Part shown: piece after piece, positions 35,380 through 42,441 of the stretch | Position numbering within the stretch: the first letter of the stretch is position 1 | Layout: each line of letters starts with the position of its first letter | DNA from: Halococcus saccharolyticus DSM 5350 | Lineage (GTDB): Archaea; Halobacteriota; Halobacteria; Halobacteriales; Halococcaceae | Length of the DNA stretch: 64,000 bases | Reading direction: 5' to 3' | Assembly: GCF_000336915.1 (NCBI RefSeq) | Contig: NZ_AOMD01000002.1 | Span: forward strand, 69,413-133,412 | The notes under the pieces: model-generated | Seen by the model: the letters and a program-made list of their open reading frames with translations, nothing else | What the model was told of the DNA's origin: nothing | Database searches by the model: none | Translations under genes and position numbers: made by a program

Positions 35380-35840
35380 CACCCACCACCCCCCCGCCCA
35401 ATGTCGAAGTCAATCAGTCCGAACGATTGCCGGACCTCGTCGATGTCGTCGCCGAAGGCGTCGGCCAGTTTCTCACAGATTGCGTTGTACGCCTGCGCGT
35501 GGATCGTCCCGCGTTCGTCATCCCACGCGCCCGGAATGTCGATCACCGTGAACGCGATCGACCTATGCCCGAGGAACAACGCCCCCGACCACGGATCGAA
35601 ACACACGCGCTCACAATCATAGGCGTCCAGACCGGGCCGCCCCGAGAGTTCGATACCGCGCTCCCACCCGTGTTCGGGACACACGGTGTCGGGTGCCGTC
35701 CGCCCGTTCCACCGCCGCGCAGCGTGCGGGTGGATATACGGCGACCAATACGGCCGGCGCGGGAGTTCGTCGGTTTCCGGTTCGGCCACGTCGCCGCTCG
35801 GCAACTGGACAGTTCCTGGTGACTGGCTCTCGGTGCTCAT
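35379..35840 (-). CDS. 153-residue viral protein of unknown function
   Basis: Start MSTESQSPGTVQLPSGD at 35840. The N-terminal 40 residues are Pro-rich. A core follows with CPEHGWERGIELSGRPGLDAY, CERVCFDPWSGALFLGHR and an acidic helical end. Two Cys and two His may bind metal. The frame ends with several glycines. Not recognised. Confidence 0.65.
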   Translation of the reverse strand: MSTESQSPGTVQLPSGDVAEPETDELPRRPYWSPYIHPHAARRWNGRTAPDTVCPEHGWERGIELSGRPGLDAYDCERVCFDPWSGALFLGHRSIAFTVIDIPGAWDDERGTIHAQAYNAICEKLADAFGDDIDEVRQSFGLIDFDIGRGGGG

Positions 35841-36100
35841 TCTGCCTCGCCCCCCGAGCCGGTCTTGATCCCCTCTGGCGGGACGGCCCACCCGGAGAGC
35901 CACTGGCCTTTGCCACCATCACTGACTGGCTGGCCGGGTTCGCCCGCGGTGGCGAGCGTGATGCGCTGGCCATTATGCCCGCCCGGACGCGCTTCGACAG
36001 TCTCGTCCAGTGGCCCGACGCGCTCGCGTTCGGTGCGCTCGGAGACGGGGCCGCGCTCGAATACGGACTGGAGCGAGCGACGGAGCGTCTTGTCGCTCAT
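35837..36100 (-). CDS. 87-residue viral protein, probably disordered
   Basis: MSDKTLRRSLQSVFERGPVS opens a short helix. The rest is Gly/Pro/Glu-rich and low in hydrophobic residues. Coupled on both sides by four-base overlaps. Unknown function. Confidence 0.55.
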   Translation of the reverse strand: MSDKTLRRSLQSVFERGPVSERTERERVGPLDETVEARPGGHNGQRITLATAGEPGQPVSDGGKGQWLSGWAVPPEGIKTGSGGEAE

Positions 36101-36279
36101 GATTTCACCACTTCACTGTCAAGTTGTGTAACCGAGGAGTACGCACCACTCGCAACAGCGATGTGGAAATGAGCACTCAGCAGTTTGTCAATGAGCTCGT
36201 CTTTTGATTTTTCACGGAGTTGTGACCTCTCCCCTTCGACGACCTCCTCAGCGTGCAGTAGGTGCTGTTCGTCGTTCAT
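36097..36279 (-). CDS. 60-residue helical viral protein
   Basis: Start MNDEQHLLHAEEVVEGERSQ overlaps the upstream zinc-ribbon stop (36276-36278). Predicted helical with an acidic N-terminal half and a hydrophobic LLSAHFHIAVASGAY segment. Unknown function. Confidence 0.6.
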   Translation of the reverse strand: MNDEQHLLHAEEVVEGERSQLREKSKDELIDKLLSAHFHIAVASGAYSSVTQLDSEVVKS

Positions 36280-36413
36280 AGCCAGACCTCCCACACGGCA
36301 CCGCACGAGCGACACTTGTTCCGGCCGTCGAGCGTCTCGGTTGGTGGGCTATCCCCGCAGGTCGGACACGTCGCAGGTCCAACGACCGTCGTAGACGTGT
36401 GGTCGGCGCTCAT
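36276..36413 (-). CDS. 45-residue zinc-ribbon microprotein
   Basis: Reading the minus strand from 36413 gives a product with CPTCGDSPPTETLDGRNKC and then CGAVWEVWL: a complete four-Cys ribbon. Start and stop overlap both neighbours by four bases. Likely nucleic-acid or protein binding. Confidence 0.65.
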   Translation of the reverse strand: MSADHTSTTVVGPATCPTCGDSPPTETLDGRNKCRSCGAVWEVWL

Positions 36414-37288
36414 CGCGTCCGCACCCACCCTTCAGTCTCGCCCCACTTCCACCGTTTCTCGTCAGTCGTACCGGCGGTGAATTGGCGCTGCCACTTGTTG
36501 ATGACAAGCGGCGAGTTGATGGCTCCATAGATCCGGCGCTCGGTTTCGACGTTGTTGAACGCGAGTTCCTCGATCTCGCGCATCGTAATCCCGAGCGGCT
36601 TGTTCCCTGAGCGTGTGTACGCGCGGTGAGACCACAGCGCCACGAGGTCAAGCGTCTGCGTCGGCCACCCCATCCCGCGCTTGTCGCTCTCTGTTGGTTT
36701 CTTGAAGTAAGCGCGTGGGAGTGGGCTGTGGTGGTCTCGTACCTGTTGGAAAAGCGCATCGCCAGGCGACTTCGATCGCATGACAGCGTAGAATGGCGTC
36801 TCGAACTCGCCAGGGTCGTTGAACCCGAGCGAGTCTTCAAGCACCGCGAGGAGTTGGTCGCGGAGCGCCTGGTTATCGACACGGAGGACGAGTTCGCGCA
36901 CCGGGAGGTCGTATACGTCGTCGTACCGATCGAACCAATTCATCAGGTGGCCGTGGTATTTATCGTATGGCGTGCCACCGACGTTCGACCGATCGTATTT
37001 GAGTTCCACCGAGACACCTTCCGGCGTCTTCGCTTTCAGACAGTCCGAAAGGCCGCCCGTGAGTGGAATTTCATTCGTGTGGCTGACGATCTTCCGATCG
37101 GCCACGATGCGCTGTACGTCGGATGGATCGACGAAACGCATGATCTCCCGGTAGGACTGACTCAAGAAGCACCCACGCGAGCGTCGGTCTTGGTCCGAAA
37201 AGCGATCGGTAAGGGCGTCGTACACCAACTCGGGGATGTCTTCTTTGTGGATGACATCCTCTGACGGCTGCGCGGCTTGGGAACTCAT
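36410..37288 (-). CDS. Unknown 292-residue protein, possible PD-(D/E)XK-type nuclease
   Basis: Residues about 75-100 read GLSDCLKAKTPEGVSVELKY, which resembles the D...ExK core of restriction-like nucleases (Asp, then Glu-Leu-Lys on a beta strand). A helical region with YDKYHGHLMNWFDRYDDVYD and a C-terminal part rich in Arg and aromatic residues follow. No close family was recognised. It overlaps the ParB-like gene by four bases, so a shared DNA transaction is plausible. The nuclease call is a hypothesis from one motif. Confidence 0.6.
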   Translation of the reverse strand: MSSQAAQPSEDVIHKEDIPELVYDALTDRFSDQDRRSRGCFLSQSYREIMRFVDPSDVQRIVADRKIVSHTNEIPLTGGLSDCLKAKTPEGVSVELKYDRSNVGGTPYDKYHGHLMNWFDRYDDVYDLPVRELVLRVDNQALRDQLLAVLEDSLGFNDPGEFETPFYAVMRSKSPGDALFQQVRDHHSPLPRAYFKKPTESDKRGMGWPTQTLDLVALWSHRAYTRSGNKPLGITMREIEELAFNNVETERRIYGAINSPLVINKWQRQFTAGTTDEKRWKWGETEGWVRTR

Positions 37289-38175
37289 AGGAACCCCTCC
37301 GCTTCGAGATACCGCACGATCTCTTGGCGTGCGACTTGGTTCTCGGTCGCGCCGCGTTGCTTTGCGGCGGTCGTGAGGGCTTCGGATTCGTCACCTGAAA
37401 AGGTAAGTTCGATCCGAGTGCGCTCCTCTGCTTTTGTTTCTTGTATCTCCTGTTTTTCACGAGTGACAGATTCGACCGCCCCGTGAGGGTCTTGACCTCT
37501 GTCGACCCGTTTTTTCGCCTCGTTTAGATCGTGTTGATTAAGCCCATCCTGAACGGCTTTGGTGGCGATTTCTTCCCCTTCACTGCCGCCACCAGTCATT
37601 TTCCGTATTTCCCTAACCGAATTATCGTCTAAATTGTCAACGGTCTTCTCCGTCTGCCCTTTGGTGGGCGAAGTTGATGTGCTGTTGTCGTGTTCTGGAT
37701 GGAGGGCTGTTCCCTCCCACTCCTCGCGGCCCCGTTCGATCATTCGAGTCACCACCTTTCTCCCAACACCAAGCGCCTCGGCTGCCTGCCGCTGGTTGTA
37801 ATTTTGCTTGTCCATCAAACGGAGAATTGCGGTGGCCCGGTCCTCTGGCAACACGTCTTCTCTAAACACATCGATATTCTCGGTGATCGACGCCTCTAGT
37901 GCTTCGGCGTCGTCCCACCCGACCACCACAACGGGGATGGTCTCGACACCGCCCGCGGCCTGCGCACCGAGCACACGCCGCTGGCCGACCACGGCCTCAT
38001 AGGGCACTTCAGCGTCGTCCATCCCGTCGCGCTCGCGCACGAGCGGGGGCTGGATCACGCCCTGTTTCTCGATCGACTCTTGGATCGAGCTGGTAACGGG
38101 CGAGGACCGCCGCTCGTTCATGTCGCTCACCGCGACCTCGTAGGGATCGACCTCGCGGTACTGGTTCTCTGTCAT
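37285..38175 (-). CDS. ParB/Srx-fold DNA-binding protein
   Basis: The 296 residues start MTENQYREVDPYEVAVSDMN and have a ParB N-terminal domain (SSIQESIEKQGVIQPPLVRE; EAVVGQRRVLGAQAAG with the G-x-R-R box), then an HTH (NYNQRQAAEALGVGRKVVTR). The C-terminal 150 residues are acidic and helical, ending in a small domain (RIELTFSGDESEALTTAAKQ). ParB-box proteins of this kind bind CTP and act in partitioning, or regulate transcription in viruses. No ParA is seen nearby. Start at 38175 overlaps the upstream gene by four bases. Confidence 0.85.
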   Translation of the reverse strand: MTENQYREVDPYEVAVSDMNERRSSPVTSSIQESIEKQGVIQPPLVRERDGMDDAEVPYEAVVGQRRVLGAQAAGGVETIPVVVVGWDDAEALEASITENIDVFREDVLPEDRATAILRLMDKQNYNQRQAAEALGVGRKVVTRMIERGREEWEGTALHPEHDNSTSTSPTKGQTEKTVDNLDDNSVREIRKMTGGGSEGEEIATKAVQDGLNQHDLNEAKKRVDRGQDPHGAVESVTREKQEIQETKAEERTRIELTFSGDESEALTTAAKQRGATENQVARQEIVRYLEAEGFL

Positions 38176-38402
38176 TCGGAACCACCACCGAGGAGTTCGA
38201 GCGCGATCTGCTGCCACGCGAGTTCTTTGATCTGCCAGTCGTTGCCTTCGATGCTGACGTTCACGACCGAGACGTCTTCTGCCTCACCGCTCAGACCGTT
38301 CGCGTTCTCACGAAGGTGCGCGAGTGCTTCGTCGCGTGTGTCGTGAATCGATTCGCCGCTCGGCAATTGGACCATGAAGAACTCGGAATTGCTAACGTTC
38401 AT
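38172..38402 (-). CDS. 76-residue viral protein
   Basis: The N-terminus NSEFFMVQLPSGESIHDTRD suggests a small beta hairpin. It is followed by helical and beta segments and ends GGGSE. Overlaps both neighbours by four bases. Unknown function, possibly accessory to the ParB-like protein. Confidence 0.6.
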   Translation of the reverse strand: MNVSNSEFFMVQLPSGESIHDTRDEALAHLRENANGLSGEAEDVSVVNVSIEGNDWQIKELAWQQIALELLGGGSE

Positions 38403-38581
38403 GCTGACACCTCGCCGGCCGCGCCGCTGTGTTCGGGTTCGCTACGATCGGTAGCCTTTCGGCTTCGGAGTTCGTGGTTGAACATGGGACTGGGTTCAGC
38501 AGTCTCCGCGGGCTTTGACCCCTCTCGTGGCACGACCTGGCCGGCCACGGAGGGCGATACGCCCCGCGTGCGTGCGTTCAT
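38399..38581 (-). CDS. 60-residue polar viral protein
   Basis: Start MNARTRGVSPSVAG overlaps the stop of the ribbon-helix-helix gene. It is low in hydrophobic residues, Ser/Pro/Glu-rich, and probably disordered. Its place in the coupled chain is the main support. Confidence 0.5.
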   Translation of the reverse strand: MNARTRGVSPSVAGQVVPREGSKPAETAEPSPMFNHELRSRKATDRSEPEHSGAAGEVSA

Positions 38582-38820
38582 CGCTCTCCACCATCAGCGA
38601 AAAGCGTCTGCTGATCCGGGTCATCCGAAACGTAGCGATCGATCGCGTCCACTTCCCACCCATCGGAGAGATCGCGGCCCGCCTCCTCTTTCTGCTCGTG
38701 TGCGTGCACGTACAGTTCGATTGCGTCACGCGCCACCTGCGAAAATGACGTGTCGATGCCACCACACTCGTCAAGCCGATCTAGGAGGTCTTGCTCGATG
38801 GTCATCGACTTCCGTTTCAT
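38578..38820 (-). CDS. Ribbon-helix-helix type regulator, first gene of the leftward operon
   Basis: The 80-residue protein begins with a beta strand (MKRKSMTIEQDLLDRLDE), then FSQVARDAIELYVHAHEQ, the pattern of CopG/Arc-like proteins, and ends with an acidic tail. As promoter-proximal gene of an operon of about 10.8 kb it may autoregulate it. ATG at 38820 is favoured because a TATA-like GTATTAAG lies about 28 bases upstream; MTIEQ at 38805 is an alternative. Confidence 0.75.
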   Translation of the reverse strand: MKRKSMTIEQDLLDRLDECGGIDTSFSQVARDAIELYVHAHEQKEEAGRDLSDGWEVDAIDRYVSDDPDQQTLFADGGER

Positions 38821-38966
38821 GGACCTGACTTATGCGGGTGTGACCTTAATACTTATGTTGTTAATCCGTTATGCGGTTATGAAGTAGGAAGTAAGAACTA
38901 CTGCCGTCTCATCGTATGTCTGACGTAAGTATTATAATCATACGTCTAGTAGACCCACGTACAGCG
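38821..38966. promoter_or_regulatory. Divergent promoter/operator region with repeats
   Basis: It separates the leftward operon from the rightward ribbon-helix-helix gene. Direct repeats TTATGCGG occur at 38830-38837 and 38869-38876, with a related CTTATG at 38852-38857. The leftward TATA-like box is about 38845-38852. An inverted repeat GACGTA (38922-38927)/TACGTC (38941-38946) flanks an ATTATAATC core that would be the rightward TATA box. Binding to these sites would block both promoters; the proteins that bind are inferred only. Confidence 0.6.
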
Positions 38967-39152
38967 ATGACCGACAACACCGTTCGCGTGACGATCAGCA
39001 TGGACGAAGATCTCGATAAGGAGATCGAGGACCAGCTCGACTATGGCGACAACAAAAGCGAGTTCATCCGCAACGCGCTACGGAAGGAACTCGATGGTGA
39101 GTGTGGTTCAGAGGGAAATCCGAAGGCGGCGACGGGGATGGCGGCTGACTAA
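38967..39152 (+). CDS. CopG-like ribbon-helix-helix regulator
   Basis: The 61 residues have the strand TVRVTISMDEDLDKEIED and then the helix pair NKSEFIRNALRKELDG, a typical RHH DNA-binding fold. ATG at 38967 is selected from the position about 30 bases after the TATA-like core. It is divergent from the leftward operon and convergent with the genes at 39149 and beyond. It is a candidate switch regulator acting on the operator next to it. Confidence 0.8.
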   Translation: MTDNTVRVTISMDEDLDKEIEDQLDYGDNKSEFIRNALRKELDGECGSEGNPKAATGMAAD

Positions 39153-39328
39153 GGCCGTGTCAAACCGCCGCCGTTCTGGTTACTCTCCAATTGACGCTCA
39201 CAACAGTCGCTGACAAGCTCAGTCACCGACTTGTCGGTCTTTCGTAGCTCGTCACCCATCGCAATCAGTAGTTCCTCGCCGATCTCGACCTCGTTTTCAA
39301 CAGTAGATTCGGTGTCTGTCTCGTGCAT
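39149..39328 (-). CDS. 59-residue acidic viral protein
   Basis: Start MHETDTESTVENEVEIGEEL, then LIAMGDELRKTDKSVTELVSDCC: a helical, acidic protein. Its stop overlaps the stop of the convergent RHH gene by four bases. An antitoxin-like or anti-regulator role would fit such a location but is not shown. Confidence 0.55.
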   Translation of the reverse strand: MHETDTESTVENEVEIGEELLIAMGDELRKTDKSVTELVSDCCERQLESNQNGGGLTRP

Positions 39329-39359
39329 TGGATTTGAATTATTCCAGTGGATCGTTCCG

Positions 39360-39566
39360 CTAGGCCTCTTCGAGTACGTCGTGGTGGTTGACGGTCTCGC
39401 CAGTCCGCTTGTCGTGGAGTTCCCAAAACTCCGGATCGACCTCGGGATCGGAACTCCGCGAACACGTCGCACACCAGAGATGGTTGTTCGTCGGTTCCCA
39501 GCTCGTATGACCGCGCGGGCAGGTGTACCGCCACGGCTGGCGTCGTGGGGCGCTTGCCAGTGACAT
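39360..39566 (-). CDS. Zinc-ribbon protein of haloarchaeal small-protein type
   Basis: The 68-residue frame has CPRGHTSWEPTNNHLWCATC, a Cys/His ribbon, then DPEFWELHDKRTGE. From memory this type occurs repeatedly in haloarchaeal and haloviral genomes. The start MSLASAPRR is uncertain, because a different frame upstream (39567-39739) also looks coding and may be its original N-terminus before a frameshift. Confidence 0.6.
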   Translation of the reverse strand: MSLASAPRRQPWRYTCPRGHTSWEPTNNHLWCATCSRSSDPEVDPEFWELHDKRTGETVNHHDVLEEA

Positions 39567-39739
39567 CCCATCACATCCCACGCACATCCGCCCATAAACT
39601 GTTGTTCTGATCCGGAGTGAAAGTAATACAGTTCTGGAAATCGACATCCGGCGACGGTGTTCGACTCGAACCGATCGGGGGTTAGATGAACGGGCACGGG
39701 GTAGTGGCCCGAAGCAAGCCACGGTGATTCTTCCATCAT
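39567..39739 (-). pseudogene. Possible detached N-terminal part of the 39360 gene, in another frame
   Basis: From ATG at 39739 the frame reads MMEESPWLASGHYPVPVHL and continues with RFESNTVAGCRFPELYYFH, which looks like real protein. The TATA-like TTTTTATC at 39767-39774 fits a leaderless start here. Coding character then moves to the frame of 39360-39566. This could be a frameshifted gene, a programmed shift, or two adjacent genes. Confidence 0.4.
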
Positions 39740-39825
39740 CCTCCGGGCCAAGTCAACAGTACGCATGATAAAAATTGTGGCCGAAACGGGGGAATTACCC
39801 GGCTTCCGGAAATCGACGGAACTGT

Positions 39826-39954
39826 CTACTCCAGTTCGTCGAGGCCGGCCGAAAGCACCTCCTCGTAGGCGGCGTCGAGATCGAGATCGTGAGCTTCGGC
39901 ATAATCTTTGACACGCCCGTGCGTGGCATGGCTAATATCGATATACGGTCTCAT
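39826..39954 (-). CDS. 42-residue antitoxin-like microprotein
   Basis: Reading the minus strand from 39954 gives MRPYIDISHATHGRVKDYAE, then AHDLDLDAAYEEVLSAGLDELE. The pattern of a short strand followed by two acidic helices is like small haloarchaeal RHH/VapB-type proteins. No toxin gene is adjacent. The upstream region contains two GACGTTTA repeats that could be its operator. Confidence 0.55.
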   Translation of the reverse strand: MRPYIDISHATHGRVKDYAEAHDLDLDAAYEEVLSAGLDELE

Positions 39955-40092
39955 CGTCCCAATGTCCCACGCGACGTTTATCTTACTTACTGACGTTTAG
40001 ACAATTATGCCATTCCGTCGTCTCAGACGATCCGGCAATAGCGGCAATATCGGCGGAAGTCTTTCACGAAGAACTGCCTAAGTATGGTGAGG
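39955..40092. promoter_or_regulatory. Divergent regulatory region with GACGTTTA repeats and a palindrome
   Basis: Direct repeats GACGTTTA are at 39973-39980 and 39992-39999, 19 bases apart, sharing the GACGT half-site with the repeat at 38922. A perfect palindrome TCGTCT-C-AGACGA lies at 40018-40030. CGGCAATA repeats follow at about 40033-40047. The region separates the minus-strand 42-residue gene from the rightward gene at 40093. Confidence 0.5.
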
Positions 40093-40290
40093 ATGTCGAG
40101 CGATAATCCCACACTCGAAGGCAAGTCCCGCCACGAGGTCACGATCACGGAAGAACACCGCGAGCGAATGCTGGAGTTGTTCGACTCGCCGAAGATCACC
40201 GACGCGATCCGACAGTCGTCGCTGCGCGGGATGGAGTGCAAACAGCAGACTCGGGAATGCAACTGCGAGTGTGGGGGTGAAAGCGGTTAA
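40093..40290 (+). CDS. 65-residue viral protein with C-terminal Cys cluster
   Basis: Start MSSDNPTLEGKSRHEVTITE, then helical HRERMLELFDSP and a C-terminal CKQQTRECNCECGGESG, four Cys near the end. It may bind zinc. Its stop overlaps the stop of the convergent winged-helix gene by three bases (TTAA arrangement). Possibly a control protein of the switch. Confidence 0.6.
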   Translation: MSSDNPTLEGKSRHEVTITEEHRERMLELFDSPKITDAIRQSSLRGMECKQQTRECNCECGGESG

Positions 40291-40544
40291 TCCTCTGGTT
40301 CAGAAACCAACTCGTAGAGTCCGTCGTCGTAGAGATTGCGTGTGTGGCCATGTTCCGTCAGCCGCTGTAACCGCTGGCTGATGTAGGTGCTGGTGATCTC
40401 TTTCCGACGGCCTTCATCAATCACGCGATCACGGGCGTACACTGGTGTCACACGTCCTTCTTTGAGATACCCGACGAGAATCGCGTCGATCTCACGGAGG
40501 TCGTTCTTCGAGAGCGCCATACCGACTCTTTCCTCGGCTTGCAT
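40287..40544 (-). CDS. Winged-helix regulator, candidate repressor
   Basis: The 85 residues carry a winged helix: SKNDLREIDAILVGYLKEGR, then VTPVYARDRVIDEGRRKEIT, and TYISQRLQRLTEHGHTRNLY with a wing ending DDGLYELV. The type is frequent in haloarchaeal proviruses. It is divergent from the main rightward operon at 40649 and is thus the best candidate for a lysogeny repressor. ATG 40544 is favoured because a TATA-like ACTTTATGC lies about 33 bases upstream; ATG 40520 is an alternative. Confidence 0.8.
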   Translation of the reverse strand: MQAEERVGMALSKNDLREIDAILVGYLKEGRVTPVYARDRVIDEGRRKEITSTYISQRLQRLTEHGHTRNLYDDGLYELVSEPED

Positions 40545-40648
40545 TACACGCTTTTGCTACGAACCCGCCGCATAAAGTGTTTGTGTTGCAAGCGTGAGAT
40601 GGTGGTTTGAGTCACAAGTTTTATTAGCACAGGGTCTAACGGTTAGGT
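40545..40648. promoter_or_regulatory. Divergent promoter region: winged-helix gene and rightward operon
   Basis: A rightward TATA-like TTTTATTA at 40619-40626 lies about 27 bases before ATG 40649, giving a leaderless operon message. A leftward TATA-like ACTTTATGC (minus strand, about 40573-40581) serves the winged-helix gene. The short spacing means one regulator could control both. Confidence 0.55.
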
Positions 40649-41641
40649 ATGAGCGGGATGCCGACGCGAGAAATCGGCCGGGCGGTAGGACGCCCGACCC
40701 CGCTCCCAGGTAATGGAAGCATGTCCACATTCGCACCCACCGCTGAAAACTCCAGCGACACGACGGCCGCACAGCCCACGACCATCCAGACGGAGCGCGC
40801 GACCCCTGTAGCACTCGACGGTGCGACGGCCATCTTCGTGCCGGCATACACCCGCACCGACGACGGCCACGCACTCGAACAGACCCGCGACGAACTCACC
40901 CACCTCGTCGGGGTCTACTCGGAACCCGATGTCCGCAAGCAGCTCGGCGAGGAGTACGAACCCTACGAGATTGAGCGAGCGATCGAGCGCGGCGAGCGCA
41001 TGACTCAGGAGCACCAGGAAAACGTCTTGGCGGCGATCCGAGTCGCAGAACAGAACGAAGAGCGCGATCTCGACCGCGGCGAGGGCGTCATGGCGGACGG
41101 TGGGGCGCTCACGGTCCACGACGGCGACACCGACACCACCGAAACCATCGAAGCGGACGGTGGCGAGGGCGACTCGGACAACGCCGAACGCCTCGCCCGC
41201 GGCGAGGCTCCACTCCCCGACGCCGTGAATGGCTGTCAGTATTGCGGCGCGGATCGAGACGCCATGCACTGCACGGAGGAGGACAGCCACGTCGCGCCCC
41301 ACAGCCACCACGGGGCGCGGCACACTGTCATCTCGTGCGACGAGTGCGACGGCGCGCACATCACGGTCTCGCAGGTTCAGACGCGGGTCAACCGCCCATC
41401 GCGGCCGACGCACACGAAATCGATCTGGGTCATCCCCGACGAGTTCGTCCTGTGCGTGTGCATGGACGGCCACATCGTCGACCGCGTCGAGAAGGTCGGC
41501 CGCGGCGAAGAGTTCTACACCGCGTTGCTCGACGGCGAACTCAACTGTGAGTGTGGCGCAACCGTGACCCACGTCGAGGGGCGCTTTGAGCGCAACGCGG
41601 ACGGAACGCCCGTCGAACCCCTGCCGGAGCCCGATCACTGA
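40649..41641 (+). CDS. Multi-cysteine viral protein, first gene of the rightward operon
   Basis: The 330-residue protein has a Ser/Thr-rich N-terminus, an acidic helical middle (YEPYEIERAIERGERMTQEH) and a Cys/His-rich C-terminal third: CQYCGADRDAMHC, HVAPHSHHGARH, CDECDG, CVCMDGH and NCECGATV. Several zinc sites are likely. MSGMPTREIG at 40649 is chosen by its distance from the TATA box; MSTFAPTAE at 40721 is possible. Function unknown; a nucleic-acid-binding early protein is plausible. Confidence 0.65.
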   Translation: MSGMPTREIGRAVGRPTPLPGNGSMSTFAPTAENSSDTTAAQPTTIQTERATPVALDGATAIFVPAYTRTDDGHALEQTRDELTHLVGVYSEPDVRKQLGEEYEPYEIERAIERGERMTQEHQENVLAAIRVAEQNEERDLDRGEGVMADGGALTVHDGDTDTTETIEADGGEGDSDNAERLARGEAPLPDAVNGCQYCGADRDAMHCTEEDSHVAPHSHHGARHTVISCDECDGAHITVSQVQTRVNRPSRPTHTKSIWVIPDEFVLCVCMDGHIVDRVEKVGRGEEFYTALLDGELNCECGATVTHVEGRFERNADGTPVEPLPEPDH

Positions 41642-41976
41642 TGACGGACCCTCTCAACGCCCGACAGGCCTTGGAGGGCATCGAACTCCCGCAGCCGACT
41701 CGCTGCCGTGACTGCCACGTCAAACAGTACGAGACGACTCCGATCTCGGTCGTCGCGGAACGACCCCACGACGCGGCGGAGTGGCATGTCGTGTGCGCGA
41801 TGTGCGTTGCCTGCGCAGGCACCACAGTTCGACCCTCGCCAGCGGCCGATCGGATCCTCGCGGAGGGCGAGATCGCCATGACGGCTGACACTGGTGCGCA
41901 AGAACATTGGCCGGTGCTCATCCGCGTGGACGTCGTCGAGACGCACGAGCTGGCGGCGCGAGGGGTGGAGGTATGA
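41641..41976 (+). CDS. Zinc-site protein, 111 residues
   Basis: It starts inside the previous stop (TGATG overlap). CRDCHVKQYE and CAMCVACAG form a likely four-Cys zinc site around a hydrophobic strand (WHVVCAMC). The C-terminal half is acidic beta-like (HWPVLIRVDVVETHE). Unknown function. Confidence 0.65.
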   Translation: MTDPLNARQALEGIELPQPTRCRDCHVKQYETTPISVVAERPHDAAEWHVVCAMCVACAGTTVRPSPAADRILAEGEIAMTADTGAQEHWPVLIRVDVVETHELAARGVEV

Positions 41977-42122
41977 TGCCCACCTCGCTCCAGCGCACGC
42001 GCGATGAGTGCCCCGACTGCGGCGGCAGTACGAACGTCTGTCGCCTGCGCGACCTCGTGACGCCCGAGACGAAAACCGTCACGTACTGCGAGGATGGGTG
42101 CACCTGGACGGAGGCCGCGTGA
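41973..42122 (+). CDS. 49-residue zinc-ribbon microprotein
   Basis: MMPTSLQRTRDECPDCGGST is followed by a second pair in YCEDGCTWTE, giving a four-Cys ribbon. A purine-rich GGTGGAGGT just upstream is a good ribosome-binding site. Start and stop overlap both neighbours. Second ATG at 41976 is an alternative start. Confidence 0.65.
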   Translation: MMPTSLQRTRDECPDCGGSTNVCRLRDLVTPETKTVTYCEDGCTWTEAA

Positions 42123-42259
42123 TGGACGACATCATCGAAGGGAACGGCAACCGTGACATGACGGTGGCCGACGCGGTGCTCGATCCCGACGGCCGGCTGT
42201 TGATCGATACGGACGCCCGCCGAGACGGGAACCACGACCTGCGGGAGTGGTCGGAGTGA
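42122..42259 (+). CDS. 45-residue acidic microprotein
   Basis: The ATG shares one base with the upstream stop (TGATG). Product MDDIIEGNGNRDMTVADAVL, then DPDGRLLIDTDARRDGNHDL, is acidic without metal site. Its stop overlaps the GTG start of the next gene. Unknown function. Confidence 0.55.
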   Translation: MDDIIEGNGNRDMTVADAVLDPDGRLLIDTDARRDGNHDLREWSE

Positions 42260-42441
42260 GCCAGCGCGTCACGTCACCGGACCCGTGTGACAACTGCGGT
42301 GAGAACGACAACATCACCGTGTCGCGGTACGTGCCGTGGCTCGAAGCCCACCGGATGGTCTGTGAGTCGTGCCTGTTCGGCAACTGCGACCTCTTCGGCC
42401 GGTCGCGATCGGGTGCGCACTGGAATGGAGCGGAGCACTGA
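42256..42441 (+). CDS. 61-residue zinc-finger protein (GTG start)
   Basis: GTG at 42256 overlaps the upstream TGA (GTGA), which decides the start. The product has CDNCGENDNITV and then CESCLFGNCDLFG, a zinc ribbon with five Cys. Unknown function. Confidence 0.6.
   Translation: MSQRVTSPDPCDNCGENDNITVSRYVPWLEAHRMVCESCLFGNCDLFGRSRSGAHWNGAEH

Noticed and set aside
38578-39328. Toxin-antitoxin module
   Set aside because: RHH and small acidic proteins are present, but no adjacent product resembles a RelE, VapC/PIN or MazF toxin.
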